Source: Pseudonocardia abyssalis
Lineage (GTDB): Bacteria > Actinomycetota > Actinomycetes > Mycobacteriales > Pseudonocardiaceae
Assembly: GCF_019263705.2 (NCBI RefSeq)
Contig: NZ_JADQDK010000001.1
Span: 1,798,001 to 1,862,000, forward strand
Length of the DNA: 64,000 nt
Direction of reading: 5' to 3'
The stretch's first letter is position 1; every line of letters starts with the position of its first letter. The notes under the pieces are model-generated. The model saw only the letters and a list, made by a program, of their open reading frames with translations. It was not told where the DNA came from and did no database searches. This document shows positions 21,553-33,277 of the stretch, piece after piece. A program made the translations under genes and the position numbers.

Positions 21553-23504
21553 GAGCTCTCCCCCTGGAGGGCGGCCAGCACGGCCGCTGCGGTGCGCGGC
21601 CCGAAACCGGGCAGCGCGGCGATCTCGTCGACGTCGGCGGCCCTGAGCTTGCGGACCGACCCGAAGTGCCGCAGCAGCGCGCCGCGCTTGGCCGGGCCGA
21701 GTCCGGGCACCCCGTCGAGCTCGGAGCTCGTCATCCCCTTCGACCGCCGCTGGCGGTGGTAGGCGATGGCGAAGCGGTGCGCCTCGTCGCGGAGCCGTTG
21801 GAGCAGGTAGAGACCCTCGGAGGTGCGGGACAGGATCACGGGGTCGGGCTCTCCGGGCATCCACACCTCCTCCAGTCGCTTGGCCAGGCCGCACACGGCG
21901 ACGTCGGTGATCCCGAGCTCGGCGAGCACGTCGGCGGCCGCCTGGGCCTGCGGGGCCGCCCCGTCGACGACGAGCAGGTTCGGCGGGTAGGCGAACCGGC
22001 GCGGTCGGCCGGTCTCCGGGTCGATCCCCGGACGAGACCCGACGTCGAGGGTTTCGCCCGCATCGGCCGAGCCGTTACCGGTCTCACTCAGATAGCGGCG
22101 GAACCGGCGGCGTACGACCTCCGCGATCGAGGCGACGTCGCCCCGCTCGGCGGCGTCCTTGACCTCGAAGCGGCGGTAGTCGGACTTCTTCGCCAGCCCG
22201 TCCTCGAACACCACCAGCGACGCGACGACGTCGGTGCCCTGCACGTGGGAGACGTCGATGCACTCGATGCGCAGCGGCGCGGTGTCGAGGCCGAGCCCGT
22301 CCTGGATCTCCTGCAGCGCGGCCGAGCGGGCCGTGAGGTCGCCCGCCCGGCGCAGCTTGTGCTGGGTGAACGCCTCCGCCGCGTTGCGGGCCACGGTCTC
22401 GGCGAGCGCCCGCTTGTCCCCGCGCTGCGGCACCCGGATGCCGACCCGGGACCCCCGCAGGTCGGAGAGCCAGTCGGCGAGCGCGTCGACCTCGGCGGGC
22501 AGCTCGGGCACGAGGATCTCGCGCGGGACCGGTTGGGCGGAGTCGTCGCTCGACTCGGCCAGCGACGCCTGTTCGCCGTAGAACTGCACCAGGAACCGCT
22601 CGACGAGCTGCGCGGTGTCGGTGGGCTCGACCTTGTCGATCACCCAGCCGCGCTGCCCGCGCACCCGGCCGCCGCGGACGTGGAAGACCTGGACCGCGGC
22701 CTCCAGCTCGTCGTCGGCGAACGCGACGACGTCGGCGTCGGTGCCGTCACCGAGCACGACGGCCTGCTTCTCCATCGCCCGCTTGAGCGCCCCGATGTCG
22801 TCGCGCAGCCGGGCCGCGCGCTCGAACTCCAGCCCCTCGGACGCCTCGGCCATCCGCCGCTCCATCTGGCGGACCAGGTGGTCGGTGCGGCCGGCGAGGA
22901 AGTCGCAGAAGTCGTCGACGATGTCGCGGTGCTCCTGCGCGTCGACCTTCCCGACGCACGGCGCCGAGCACTTGTCGATGTAGCCGAGCAGGCACGGCCG
23001 GCCCATCTGGCCGTGGCGCTTGAACACCCCGGCGGAGCAGGTGCGGGCCGGGAACACCCGCAGCAGCAGGTCGAGCGTCTCGCGGATGGCCCAGGCGTGG
23101 GCGTAGGGACCGAAGTAGCGGACGCCCTTGCGGCGCGGGCCGCGGTAGACGTGCAGCCGCGGGTACTCCTCACCCACCGTGACCGCGAGGACCGGGTAGG
23201 TCTTGTCGTCGCGGTAGCGGACGTTGAACCGCGGGTCGAACTCCTTGATCCAGTTGTACTCGAGCTGGAGGGCCTCGACCTCGGTGCCGACCACCGTCCA
23301 CTGCACGCCCGCAGCCGTGGTGACCATCTGCCGGGTGCGTGGGTGCAGCCCGGAGAGGTCGGCGAAGTAGGAGTTGAGGCGCTGGCGCAGGCTCTTCGCC
23401 TTGCCGACGTAGATGACGCGCCCGTGCACGTCGGAGAACCGGTAGACACCGGGGGCCTCCGGGATGGAACCGGTGGCCGGGCGGTAACTGGCGGGATCAG
23501 GCAT
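21549..23504 (-). CDS. uvrC: Excinuclease ABC subunit C
   Basis: This 651-residue protein makes both incisions in nucleotide excision repair with UvrA and UvrB. The N-terminal GIY-YIG nuclease is [21 protein letters not shown] cysteine cluster follows ([27 protein letters not shown]), then a UVR domain near residues 205-240, an RNase H-like domain with [16 protein letters not shown], and a helix-hairpin-helix tail ([39 protein letters not shown]). Length is normal. It leads the uvrC-rapZ-yvcK-whiA run and is divergent from the P-domain gene across 164 bp. Confidence 0.97.
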   Translation of the reverse strand: MPDPASYRPATGSIPEAPGVYRFSDVHGRVIYVGKAKSLRQRLNSYFADLSGLHPRTRQMVTTAAGVQWTVVGTEVEALQLEYNWIKEFDPRFNVRYRDDKTYPVLAVTVGEEYPRLHVYRGPRRKGVRYFGPYAHAWAIRETLDLLLRVFPARTCSAGVFKRHGQMGRPCLLGYIDKCSAPCVGKVDAQEHRDIVDDFCDFLAGRTDHLVRQMERRMAEASEGLEFERAARLRDDIGALKRAMEKQAVVLGDGTDADVVAFADDELEAAVQVFHVRGGRVRGQRGWVIDKVEPTDTAQLVERFLVQFYGEQASLAESSDDSAQPVPREILVPELPAEVDALADWLSDLRGSRVGIRVPQRGDKRALAETVARNAAEAFTQHKLRRAGDLTARSAALQEIQDGLGLDTAPLRIECIDVSHVQGTDVVASLVVFEDGLAKKSDYRRFEVKDAAERGDVASIAEVVRRRFRRYLSETGNGSADAGETLDVGSRPGIDPETGRPRRFAYPPNLLVVDGAAPQAQAAADVLAELGITDVAVCGLAKRLEEVWMPGEPDPVILSRTSEGLYLLQRLRDEAHRFAIAYHRQRRSKGMTSSELDGVPGLGPAKRGALLRHFGSVRKLRAADVDEIAALPGFGPRTAAAVLAALQGESS

Positions 23505-23668
23505 GGCCGCTCCAGGGTAGGACGGCCCCCCGACGGTCCGCGGCACCGGGCCGGGGACCGGTCCCCGGCCCGACTCCGCATGCTGGCCTCCGACCGGGTG
23601 TATTGCTAACAACGCGTGACCCGACGACGATCCGACACGCAGACGACGAGCCCGGGAGGCCCCCCACC

Positions 23669-25084
23669 ATGACCGATCCGAACGGACCTCCCCCGTCCGG
23701 CTGGAACCAGGGCGGCTGGTCCACCGCGGGGTCCGTGCCCCAGGGTGGGGACGCGGGCGGCGGCCGGCACCCGGACCCGGCGGCCCAGCACCCGGAGACG
23801 GCGGGCCAGCACCCGGAGACGGCCCAGTACCCCGGGGCAGGCCAGTACCCCGGGGCAGGCCAGTACCCCGGGGCAGGCCAGTACCCCGGCGCGAACCAGT
23901 ACCCGTCGGACCCGAACCACCAGCCGGACCCCTACGCCGACCCGAGCCGGTACCCGGCGACCGCGCAGTACCCCGCCGGCCAGTTCCCCGCCGGCCAGTA
24001 CCCCGCCGGCCAGTACCCGGGGTCGGCGTACCCGGGGTCGGCGTACCCCGGCGGGCAGTACGGCGGCTACCCCGGTGGCCAGCAGCCCGCCGACCAGCAG
24101 GCCGGTGACCGGTACGGCCCCCCGCACGGCGGGCGGCAGTACCCGGACCAGGGCGGCTGGAACGCCGCGTACGGCGCACCGCAGCCCGCCCCGCCGGGCC
24201 GGGGGAAACGCACCGGGATCGTGATCGCCGCGGTGGTGGCCTCGGTGGCGATCGTGGCGGCGGTCGTGGTGGTCGTCCTGCTCAACCGCTCCCCCGACCC
24301 GAACTCCCCGATCGCGCAGGGCACCTCCAGCGACGCGCTGCCGATCCCGGACAACACCGCGGGCGGCGCGACCAGCACGATCACCCTCGACGGCGACGCC
24401 GAGGTGGGCCGGCTCGACGTCGTGCTGGACGTCCAGCACATGTACCCGGGTGAGCTCACCGGTGTCCTGACCGCACCCGACGGGCGCCGGGCGGTGGTGT
24501 TCGCGCGGGCCGGCACCGGCGGGCGGGTCGCGCTCTCGACCACCCAGGCCTCCTCTCCGTTGACCAACCTGCTGGGCGGGCCGGTCGCCGGGGCGTGGGC
24601 GCTGACGTTCTCCGACGAGGTCTCGGCCGACGCCGGCACCCTGAACAGCTGGGAGATCACGGCGTACCCGGCGGCGCCGGACGCCCCGGCCCCCACCGCC
24701 GCACCGGCGCGGGGCACCTCGAACCCGGCCCTGGCGATCCCGGACGACGACGGACTCATCGGCGTCACCGACGTGATCGACCTCGGCGGCTACGGCACCG
24801 TCGACCGGATGGTCGTCGACGTCTCGCTCACCCACGAGGTCAGCAGCGACCTGCGGATCGAGCTGCGGTCGCCGCTGGGGCGGACGGTCGTCCTCACGGA
24901 CTACGAGGCGGGCCTGTCCAGCGGGGGGACGGTCGCGCTGAACCTCGACTCGTCCGCGCCCGGGTCGCCGCTGGCCCCGCTCCTCGGGGAGCCCCTGGCC
25001 GGGCCGTGGCAGCTGCGGGTCTACGACGACATCATCATCGACACCGGCACCCTGGACAGCTGGGAGATCACCGTCAACGGCTGA
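23669..25084 (+). CDS. Membrane-anchored protein with two P (proprotein convertase) domains and a repeat-rich N-terminus
   Basis: A 471-residue protein. Residues about 1-175 are a cytoplasmic Pro/Gly/Gln/Tyr-rich region with [11 protein letters not shown] and AYPGS repeats. A basic stop (GRGKRTG) and one membrane helix (about 182-203) follow. The outer part holds two tandem domains of about 110 residues (about 224-334 and 355-471), each starting with a pattern like LPIPDN or LAIPDDD and ending LNSWEITAY or LDSWEITVN. That ending is typical of P/Homo B domains, which usually follow subtilisin or metalloprotease domains; no protease domain is present. The ATG at 23669 has a GGGAGG upstream. The function is unknown; surface scaffolding or calcium-dependent binding is inference. 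Confidence 0.82.
   Translation: MTDPNGPPPSGWNQGGWSTAGSVPQGGDAGGGRHPDPAAQHPETAGQHPETAQYPGAGQYPGAGQYPGAGQYPGANQYPSDPNHQPDPYADPSRYPATAQYPAGQFPAGQYPAGQYPGSAYPGSAYPGGQYGGYPGGQQPADQQAGDRYGPPHGGRQYPDQGGWNAAYGAPQPAPPGRGKRTGIVIAAVVASVAIVAAVVVVVLLNRSPDPNSPIAQGTSSDALPIPDNTAGGATSTITLDGDAEVGRLDVVLDVQHMYPGELTGVLTAPDGRRAVVFARAGTGGRVALSTTQASSPLTNLLGGPVAGAWALTFSDEVSADAGTLNSWEITAYPAAPDAPAPTAAPARGTSNPALAIPDDDGLIGVTDVIDLGGYGTVDRMVVDVSLTHEVSSDLRIELRSPLGRTVVLTDYEAGLSSGGTVALNLDSSAPGSPLAPLLGEPLAGPWQLRVYDDIIIDTGTLDSWEITVNG
23825..23893 (+). repeat. 18-bp tandem repeat encoding QYPGAG
   Basis: Three identical 18-bp units (CAGTACCCCGGGGCAGGC) start at 23825, 23843 and 23861, followed by a partial diverged copy to 23893. 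Further down the same gene the related 15-mer GTACCCGGGGTCGGC is duplicated near 24013-24042 and a GCCGGCCAGTACCCC unit recurs near 23986-24014. All keep frame. Confidence 0.93.
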
Positions 25085-25167
25085 GGTACGACGTCGGGCG
25101 ACCGATCCTGTCGGACCCCCGTGCTATCCCTGTCCTCGACACGAACACGCGTTCGAGGGAGGTCCGG

Positions 25168-25902
25168 ATGGGCGCCGACAAGCTCGACACGGTCCGCAAG
25201 CTGCTGGCCAAGGCCGAACGGGCCGCCACGGGCGAGGAGGCCGAGGCCTACACGGCCAAGGCCGTGCAGCTCATGGCCCGGCACGGCATCGACGACGCGC
25301 TGCTCGGCGCGACCGATCCGGGGCACGACGAGATCGGCGTGTGCCGGGTCGCGGTGGACGACCCGTACAGCGCCGGGAAGGCGCGCCTGCTCGGCTGGGT
25401 CGGGCTGGCGCTGGGGTGCCGGTGCGTGCTGCACGGAGTGAGCGGTGGCCGGTTCACCGCCGTCACGGTGTTCGGGCACGCGTCGGACCGCGCGCGGGTG
25501 GAGATGCTGCACACCTCGTTGCTGCTGCAGGCCACCTCGCAGCTGGTGCGGTTGCGCCCGCTCGATCCGCGCGAGTCGGTGGCGGCCTACCGTCGGTCGT
25601 GGCTGCACGGGTTCGCGGTGGAGGTGTACCGCCGGCTCACCGCAGCAGCGGAGCAGGCCGCGCACGACGCCGAACACGACGCGGCCGGGCGGTGCGACGG
25701 CGGCCCGTCGGTGGCGCTCGTGCTGGCCGACCGGCACGACCGCGTCGAGCAGGCGTGGGCCGAGGCGTTCCCCGACCTGGGCCGCGCCCGGCGCACGGTG
25801 CTGAGCGGCTCCGGTCACCACGACGGCGTGCGGGCCGGGGCGCGGGCCGACCTGGGCCGCGACCGCGTCGGGCCACCCCGTGCCCCGGCCCTGGGCCGGT
25901 GA
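25168..25902 (+). CDS. DUF2786 domain protein
   Basis: A 244-residue cytoplasmic protein whose first 45 residues (KLDTVRKLLAKAERAATGEE, then ARHGIDDALL) are a DUF2786 domain. The remainder is Ala/Arg-rich with no recognised motif; it contains LLGWVGLALGCRCVLH and a helix with FAVEVYRRLTAAAEQAAHDAEHD. A GAGGGAGG precedes the ATG. DUF2786 proteins are common in actinobacteria and in phage genomes; no biochemical activity is known to me. It stands alone and is followed by a hairpin at the junction with the HAD gene. Confidence 0.8.
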   Translation: MGADKLDTVRKLLAKAERAATGEEAEAYTAKAVQLMARHGIDDALLGATDPGHDEIGVCRVAVDDPYSAGKARLLGWVGLALGCRCVLHGVSGGRFTAVTVFGHASDRARVEMLHTSLLLQATSQLVRLRPLDPRESVAAYRRSWLHGFAVEVYRRLTAAAEQAAHDAEHDAAGRCDGGPSVALVLADRHDRVEQAWAEAFPDLGRARRTVLSGSGHHDGVRAGARADLGRDRVGPPRAPALGR

Positions 25903-25904
25903 GC

Positions 25905-25949
25905 GGCCCGCACCGCGGGCGGCTTCGCCGTCGGCGTGCGGGGCGGGCC
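25905..25949. terminator. Hairpin between DUF2786 and HAD genes
   Basis: GGCCCGC (25905-25911) pairs with GCGGGCC (25943-25949). Inside it, CCGC pairs with GCGG, and a GGCG-GCTT-CGCC miniloop lies at 25918-25929. It occupies the whole 47-bp convergent junction and ends at the HAD stop codon. Confidence 0.5.
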
Positions 25950-26660
25950 TCAGGCGGGCAGGGCGAGGAGGCGGTCGACCACGGTGTCGACGCGGGTCGC
26001 GCTGACGTGCGGCGGCTCGACGACCGCCGGGACCCGACCCTCCAGGCGGGTCGCGAGTGCACCCACCATCCCGGCCCGCACGGCCCCGTGCACGTCCCAG
26101 GAGTGCACGGCCACGAGCGCGGTGCGGTCGGGCGGGGAGTCGACCCGGCCGCAGACCCAGTCGTAGACCCGCGGGGGCGGCTTGAACGAGGACAGGGCCT
26201 CGGCCGAGTGCACGCCGCGCAGGTAGGTGCGCAGCCCGGCGCGGTCCAGCGCGTCGCACGCGGTCCTCGGGTCGCCGTGGGTGAACGCGTAGGTGGGCAC
26301 CCGGGCGCGGGCCAGCGCCATGAGGGCGGGCTCGACGTCGGGGTGCGGGGGCAGGTGGGCGAACCCGTCGAGCACGTGGTCGAGGGCCTCCTCCGACAGC
26401 GTGTGCCCGGTGGTCGTGCGCAGCGCCGCGCGGGCCACCTCACCGAACGGCGGGGCCGCCCCGGCGAGGGTCAGCGCCATCCCGTCGCGCAGGGTGCGGG
26501 TGAAGAACAGCTCCCACTCGTGGGCGGGACGGCCGACGTCGACGAACCGGACGCCCAGCGCGTCGACCTGCAGCATCGTCTCGAACACGTCGAACAGCAC
26601 CACCCGCGGGCGGCGGTCGGCGGCCCGTGGGCGGGGGGTCTCCTGCGGAGACGTCGTCAT
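25950..26660 (-). CDS. HAD-superfamily hydrolase (haloacid dehalogenase type II-like)
   Basis: A 236-residue HAD-fold protein. Motif I is VVLFDVFETML, where a haloacid dehalogenase usually has FDVYGTL. The following helices fit the cap, motif II is YAFTHGD, motif III lies near SSFKPPPRVYDWV (Lys), and motif IV is ALVAVHSWDVHGA. It could be a 2-haloacid dehalogenase or a small phosphatase; the substrate cannot be told. It lies 51 bp downstream of the dihydroorotate-dehydrogenase-like gene on the same strand. The gap holds two mutually exclusive hairpins, one of which hides its Shine-Dalgarno (GGAG at 26672-26669). Confidence 0.82.
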   Translation of the reverse strand: MTTSPQETPRPRAADRRPRVVLFDVFETMLQVDALGVRFVDVGRPAHEWELFFTRTLRDGMALTLAGAAPPFGEVARAALRTTTGHTLSEEALDHVLDGFAHLPPHPDVEPALMALARARVPTYAFTHGDPRTACDALDRAGLRTYLRGVHSAEALSSFKPPPRVYDWVCGRVDSPPDRTALVAVHSWDVHGAVRAGMVGALATRLEGRVPAVVEPPHVSATRVDTVVDRLLALPA

Positions 26661-26666
26661 TGCCGT

Positions 26667-26695
26667 TGCTCCTTTCGGAGCAGGGTCGCTGCTCC
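26667..26695 (-). promoter_or_regulatory. Two mutually exclusive hairpins over the HAD ribosome-binding site
   Basis: On the minus-strand RNA, hairpin A (GGAGCAG pairing with CTGCTCC, 26695-26677) and hairpin B (TGCTCC, loop GAAA, GGAGCA, 26682-26667) share the CTGCTCC segment, so only one can form. The 3' arm of hairpin B contains the GGAG eight bases before the HAD ATG. The geometry is that of a small translational switch, but this is inference from pairing alone. Confidence 0.4.
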
Positions 26696-26711
26696 CGCGG
26701 CGGATCCTGGC

Positions 26712-27728
26712 TCAGACGACCGGAACCGGACGATTCGGGAGCGTGTCCCAGCGCCGAACGGCCTTGAGGACGCGCCGAACGTGCAGGGCGCGGAGCGGGG
26801 CGAGGGCGTACCCGGGGTAGCTGGCCAGCCACACGGCGCTACCGAGGCTCACGGCGTCGGCCCCCGCCCAGAAGTACTCGCGGCAGTCGTCGGCGGTGCG
26901 CACTCCACCGGTGGCGATGATCGGAAGCGTCACACCCGCCTCCCGCAGCTCCGACACCACGCGCAGCCCGATCGGCTTGATCGCCCGCCCGGACAGGCCC
27001 CCGTACCGGTTGGCGAGGAACGGCTCGCCGGTGCGCGGGTCCAGGCGCAGCGCCTTGACGGTGTTGATCGCGGTGAGCGCCGAGACCCCGGCCGCGGCGG
27101 CCTGCTTCGCGTTGCGCACGTAGTCGTAGTCGGGCGAGAGCTTGAGGATCACCGGGTGGTGGCTGCGGGGCACGGCCTCGTCGAGCACGTCCTGCAGGAT
27201 CGCCGAGAAGTCGAAGTTGACGTTGTGGCAGCTCACGTTGAGCTCGACCGCGGCGATCTCCCCCGCCGGCACGGCGGCGTTGACGCGGTCGACGAGCGCC
27301 ACGAACTCCTCCGCGGAGAACCCGCCCAGCGAGATGATCGTGCGCTGGGCGCGGGTGCGCGGGTAGTAGTCGCGGAGGTAGGCGTCGATGCCGACGTTGC
27401 ACCAGCCGAAGGCGTTGACCCATCCGCCGTCGGTGCTGCGCAGTACCCGCCCGTAGCGTTTGAGCAGGCCGGGGAGCTCCCCGAGGGAGTAGTCGTCGCG
27501 GGTGCTGAAGTGCCCCTCGCGCGGCTCCACCGTGACGGTGCGGGTGGTCACCGCACCGAACTCCTCCAGCGGCACGAACATCGACACCGGGCTCATGCCG
27601 TAGGGCAGGAGCGGGGAGTTCGCCACCCCGTACCCGAGGAGGCTCGACGAGGTGACCAGCCGGTTGCGGAGCACGATGTCGCCCAGCCGCACCTCGCCGT
27701 GGTCCTGGACCTGCTTCGCTCGCAACAC
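26712..27728 (-). CDS. Dihydroorotate dehydrogenase-like flavoprotein
   Basis: A 338-residue FMN-binding TIM-barrel protein. ELNVSCHNVNFDF corresponds to the NxSCPN region of dihydroorotate dehydrogenases (here His instead of Pro), VILKLSPDYDYV to the Lys strand, ALTAINTVKAL to the substrate Asn strand, and IIATGGVRTADDCREYFWAGAD to the phosphate-binding end. No N-terminal membrane helix of the class 2 type is seen. The pyr operon in this window has no pyrD, so this could be the enzyme of UMP synthesis, or a paralogue acting on another substrate. It starts at a GTG and precedes the HAD gene. Confidence 0.75.
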   Translation of the reverse strand: MLRAKQVQDHGEVRLGDIVLRNRLVTSSSLLGYGVANSPLLPYGMSPVSMFVPLEEFGAVTTRTVTVEPREGHFSTRDDYSLGELPGLLKRYGRVLRSTDGGWVNAFGWCNVGIDAYLRDYYPRTRAQRTIISLGGFSAEEFVALVDRVNAAVPAGEIAAVELNVSCHNVNFDFSAILQDVLDEAVPRSHHPVILKLSPDYDYVRNAKQAAAAGVSALTAINTVKALRLDPRTGEPFLANRYGGLSGRAIKPIGLRVVSELREAGVTLPIIATGGVRTADDCREYFWAGADAVSLGSAVWLASYPGYALAPLRALHVRRVLKAVRRWDTLPNRPVPVV

Positions 27729-27782
27729 GCCCCGATGCTACGTGGCGGGTCCGTCGCCGACGGCGTGCCGGGGCCCAGCGCG

Positions 27783-28046
27783 CTACGCGGCGGGCAGCAG
27801 GGCCTCAGCGGGGTGCACGGCGCGCACCAGGCCGCCGTCGAGCGCCTCGGCGGCGTCGGACACGCGGCCGGTCATCGTCCACTCCGACGCCCGGCTGATG
27901 CCCACGACGCGCGGCGGGAACCAGCTCGACGCCCTCGCGCAGCTCGTCGCCCCTGCGGCGGTGAGCGCGTTGAGCCGGTCGGGCCGGTCCAGGGTGAGGG
28001 TGAGCACGCCCTCGGCGAGGGCGTAGCGGATCTGCTCGAGGTCCAC
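27783..28046 (-). pseudogene. Remnant of an enoyl-CoA hydratase gene
   Basis: An 87-codon open frame. Its first 30 residues (MDLEQIRYALAEGVLTLTLD, then RPDRLNAL) are a clear crotonase N-terminus. After a short junction the sequence jumps to the mid-protein segment ASSWFPPRVVGISRASEWTM and GLVRAVHPAEALLPAA. The central part of about 90-100 residues with the oxyanion-hole glycines is missing, and so is the C-terminal trimerisation helix. The frame is open but cannot encode an active crotonase. It lies between the flavoprotein and the PH-domain gene, with only three bases separating it from the PH-domain stop. Confidence 0.85.
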
Positions 28047-28049
28047 GCC

Positions 28050-30388
<2,339 letters not shown>

Positions 30389-30392
<4 letters not shown>

Positions 30393-31006
30393 CGGGCTGC
30401 CCCGGCGCCGTATCCGCCGACCAGCCGTTCCACGTACTTCGCGAGGACGTCCACCTCGATGTTGACGGTATCCCCCGCGCGCCTGATCCCGAGTGTGGTG
30501 TGTGCCAGGGTCGTCGGGATCAGCGCCACCGTGAACGTGTCGGGTCCGACGGACGCGACCGTCAGCGACACCCCGTCGACGGTGATCGAGCCCTTCTCGA
30601 CGACGTACCGCGCGAGGTCGGCGGCGAGGCTGAACCTCAGCTCGTCGCTGCGCTCGGCCGGGGTGCGCGAGATCAGCGTGGCGACGCCGTCGACGTGGCC
30701 CTGCACGATGTGCCCGCCGAGGCGACCGGACACCGGGACGGCACGCTCCAGGTTGACCGGCGTGCCCGCGGTCACGGCCGCGAGGCTCGACCGCTTCAGG
30801 GTCTCGGGCACCAGCTCCACGCTGAACGTGCCGTCGGTGCTGCCCTGCGGGTCGATCACCGTGAGACAGACGCCGTTGACGGCGATCGAGTCGCCGTGCC
30901 CGGCGTCGCCGGTGACCAGCGGTCCGCGCACGGTGAACACCACCACCTCGGCGCTCTCGCGCACGGCGACAACCTCGCCCATCTCCTCGACGATGCCGGT
31001 GAACAT
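30389..31006 (-). CDS. ribC: Riboflavin synthase alpha chain
   Basis: This 205-residue trimeric enzyme converts two lumazine molecules to riboflavin and the ribitylamino-uracil. It has the family's two tandem lumazine-binding barrels: [13 protein letters not shown] and [10 protein letters not shown] in the first, [15 protein letters not shown] and [10 protein letters not shown] in the second. Length is normal. Only 78 bp separate it from rpe upstream, with no FMN-riboswitch-like sequence and no ribD between them. Its stop overlaps the ribBA start. The gene is called ribC in mycobacteria and ribE elsewhere. Confidence 0.96.
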
Positions 31007-31084
31007 CCGCGCCGCCTCTCCTCGCTCCTGCCCGTGCCAACCCTCGGGCCCACCCGGATCATCCCCCGAACGGTGCCGGGCGCG

Positions 31085-31780
31085 TCAGGCGGTCCAGGTC
31101 CGGTGCGGTGACGCGGACCGCACCTGGTCGCGTAGTGCGGCGACGGCGCGGGCCGGGTCGTCGGCCCCGTAGATCGCCGACCCGGCCACGAAGCAGTCGA
31201 CGCCCGCCTCCGCGGCGGCCTCGACGGTGTCGGTGTTGATGCCGCCGTCGATCTCGACGATCAGCGTCAGGTGGCCGGTGTCGACGAGGCGCCGCGCGGT
31301 GCGCACCTTGTCGAGCACCTGCGGCAGGAAGCTCTGGCCGCCGAACCCGGGTTCCACGCTCATCACCAGCAGCGTGTCGTAGTGGCGCAGCACCTCGACC
31401 CACGGCTCCAGCGGGGTGTCCGGCTTGATCGACAGGCCGGCCCTCGCCCCCGCCGCGCGCAGGTTCTTCGCCAGCATGACGGGGTCGGCCGCGGCCTCGG
31501 CGTGGACGGTGACGTTGTGCGCGCCCGCCTCCGCGTAGCCCGGCGCCCAGCGGTCCGGGTCCTCGATCATGAGGTGGCAGTCGAGCGGGATCCCGGTCGC
31601 CCGGAGCAACGACTCGACCACCGGGAGGCCCAGTGTGAGATTCGGCACGAAGTGGGCGTCCATGACGTCGATGTGCAGCCAGTCGGCCCCCACCCCCGCC
31701 GATCCCGCGACGGCGGCGGCCTCGTCGGCGAGGCGGGCGAAGTCGGCCGACAGCATGCTCGGGGCAATCATGGGGTGCAC
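31085..31780 (-). CDS. rpe: Ribulose-phosphate 3-epimerase
   Basis: A 231-residue TIM barrel interconverting ribulose-5-phosphate and xylulose-5-phosphate. Motifs: [31 protein letters not shown] (metal Asp and His), [25 protein letters not shown] and [13 protein letters not shown]. The GTG at 31780 was used; an ATG at 31771 gives a start (MIAPSML) closer to most homologues and is equally possible. Its product feeds both the pentose phosphate and the riboflavin pathways, which fits its place between rsmB and the rib genes. Confidence 0.96.
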   Translation of the reverse strand: MHPMIAPSMLSADFARLADEAAAVAGSAGVGADWLHIDVMDAHFVPNLTLGLPVVESLLRATGIPLDCHLMIEDPDRWAPGYAEAGAHNVTVHAEAAADPVMLAKNLRAAGARAGLSIKPDTPLEPWVEVLRHYDTLLVMSVEPGFGGQSFLPQVLDKVRTARRLVDTGHLTLIVEIDGGINTDTVEAAAEAGVDCFVAGSAIYGADDPARAVAALRDQVRSASPHRTWTA

Positions 31781-31789
31781 CGCAGCAGG

Positions 31790-33277
31790 TTACGGGGCTC
31801 CCGGCGCCCGGGGGTCGAGCGGGCGGCGCAGGACGGCCAGGAACATCGCGTCGGTGCCGTGGCGGTGGGGCCAGAGCTGGGCGGTGGGGCCGTCGCCGAG
31901 GTCGCCGACGCCGGGCAGGAGCTCGCGGGCGTCGAGCAGCTCCGCCTTCGCCCGCCGCGCCACCCCGGTGACGACGCCGACGGTCTCCGACAGGTGCGGC
32001 GAGCAGGTCACGTAGGCGACCACTCCCCCGGGCCGGACGTGGCGCAGCGCGGCGGTGAGCAGCTCGCGCTGCAGCTTCGCGAGGCCCGGGACGTCCTCGG
32101 GGGTGCGGCGCCAGCGGGCCTCGGGGCGGCGGCGCAGGGCGCCGAGCCCGGTGCACGGGGCGTCGACCAGCACGCGGTCGAACCCGCCGTCGGGCAGCGG
32201 GGCCTCGCGGCCGTCGGCGTGGTGGACGGTGACCGGCAGCCCGTCGACGGCCCTGCGGACCAGCTCGGCCCGCTGCTCCCCCGACTCGACGGCGTCGACG
32301 GTGACGCCGTCCATCTGCGCGAGCCCGCCGAGCAGCACGGCCTTGCCGCCGGGCCCGGCGCACAGGTCGAGCCAGCGGCCGGTGTCGTCGCCGACCGTGG
32401 CGGCGCGGGTGAGGGCGAGCGCCACGAGCTGGCTGCCCTCGTCCTGCACGACCGCGAGGCCCTGGGAGACCGCGTCGAGGTCGCCGATCGCGCCGGAGCC
32501 GGCGTCGAGGTGCACGGCGTAGGGCGAGTACGGGCCTTCGGCGCCGCCGGTGGCCAGGGCCAGCTCCTCGGCGGTGATCTCGCCGGGGCGGGCGAGCAGG
32601 TGCACCACCGGGCGCGCGTCGTCGGCGGCCAGCGCCGCGTCGACCTCGTCGAGGTCGCCGAGTGCGTCGGCGAAGGCCTGCGCGATCCAGCGCGGGTGGG
32701 CGTGGGCGAACGCGGCGTGCCCCAGCGGGTCCTCGGTGGCGTCGGGCGCGAGCCGGGCGACCCAGGCGGCCTCGTCGTACTCGCCGACGCGGCGCAGCAC
32801 CGCGTTGACGAAGCCCGCGGAGCGCGACCCCGCGTCGGCGCGGACCAGCTCGACGGTGGCGTGGACCGCCGCGTGCGCGGGCACCCGCATCCGCAGCAAC
32901 TGGTAGGCGCCCAGGCGCAGGGCGTCGAGCAGCGCGGACTCCACCTTGACCAGCGGGCGGTCGGTGCAGTGCGCGATGACGGCGTCGAGCAGGCCCTGGG
33001 CGCGCAGGGTGCCGTAGCCCAGCTCGGTGGCCAGGCCCGCGTCGCGGTCGTGCAGCTTGTGGCGGCGCAGGATCGCGGGCAGCGCGAGGTTGGCGTAGGA
33101 GTCGCGCACCCGCACCGACGTCAGCAGCTCCAGCGCGGCACGGCGCGGCAGGTCGGGCTCGGGTGGGCGCGCGGGGCCCTGGCGCCCGCGCGGCGGGCCG
33201 GATCCGCGGCGCACGCCGGTACGGCGGTCGCCCCCGGCCCGGCTCCCGGCGCCCGGCGCGCGGTCCTTGGGCGTCAT
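31790..33277 (-). CDS. rsmB: 16S rRNA (cytosine-967-C5)-methyltransferase
   Basis: A 495-residue protein. A basic disordered start (about 45 residues rich in Arg and Gly) precedes a NusB-like RNA-binding domain (about 45-180; [20 protein letters not shown]). The SAM methyltransferase domain follows, with [39 protein letters not shown] (first Cys) and [12 protein letters not shown] (catalytic Cys). It methylates C967 of 16S rRNA. The ATG overlaps the fmt stop (ATGA), so it is coupled to fmt. The order def-fmt-rsmB-rpe is standard. Confidence 0.95.
   Translation of the reverse strand: MTPKDRAPGAGSRAGGDRRTGVRRGSGPPRGRQGPARPPEPDLPRRAALELLTSVRVRDSYANLALPAILRRHKLHDRDAGLATELGYGTLRAQGLLDAVIAHCTDRPLVKVESALLDALRLGAYQLLRMRVPAHAAVHATVELVRADAGSRSAGFVNAVLRRVGEYDEAAWVARLAPDATEDPLGHAAFAHAHPRWIAQAFADALGDLDEVDAALAADDARPVVHLLARPGEITAEELALATGGAEGPYSPYAVHLDAGSGAIGDLDAVSQGLAVVQDEGSQLVALALTRAATVGDDTGRWLDLCAGPGGKAVLLGGLAQMDGVTVDAVESGEQRAELVRRAVDGLPVTVHHADGREAPLPDGGFDRVLVDAPCTGLGALRRRPEARWRRTPEDVPGLAKLQRELLTAALRHVRPGGVVAYVTCSPHLSETVGVVTGVARRAKAELLDARELLPGVGDLGDGPTAQLWPHRHGTDAMFLAVLRRPLDPRAPGAP

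Noticed and set aside
31007..31084. FMN riboswitch upstream of ribC
   Set aside because: Only 78 bp are available and the conserved RFN sequence blocks are not present.
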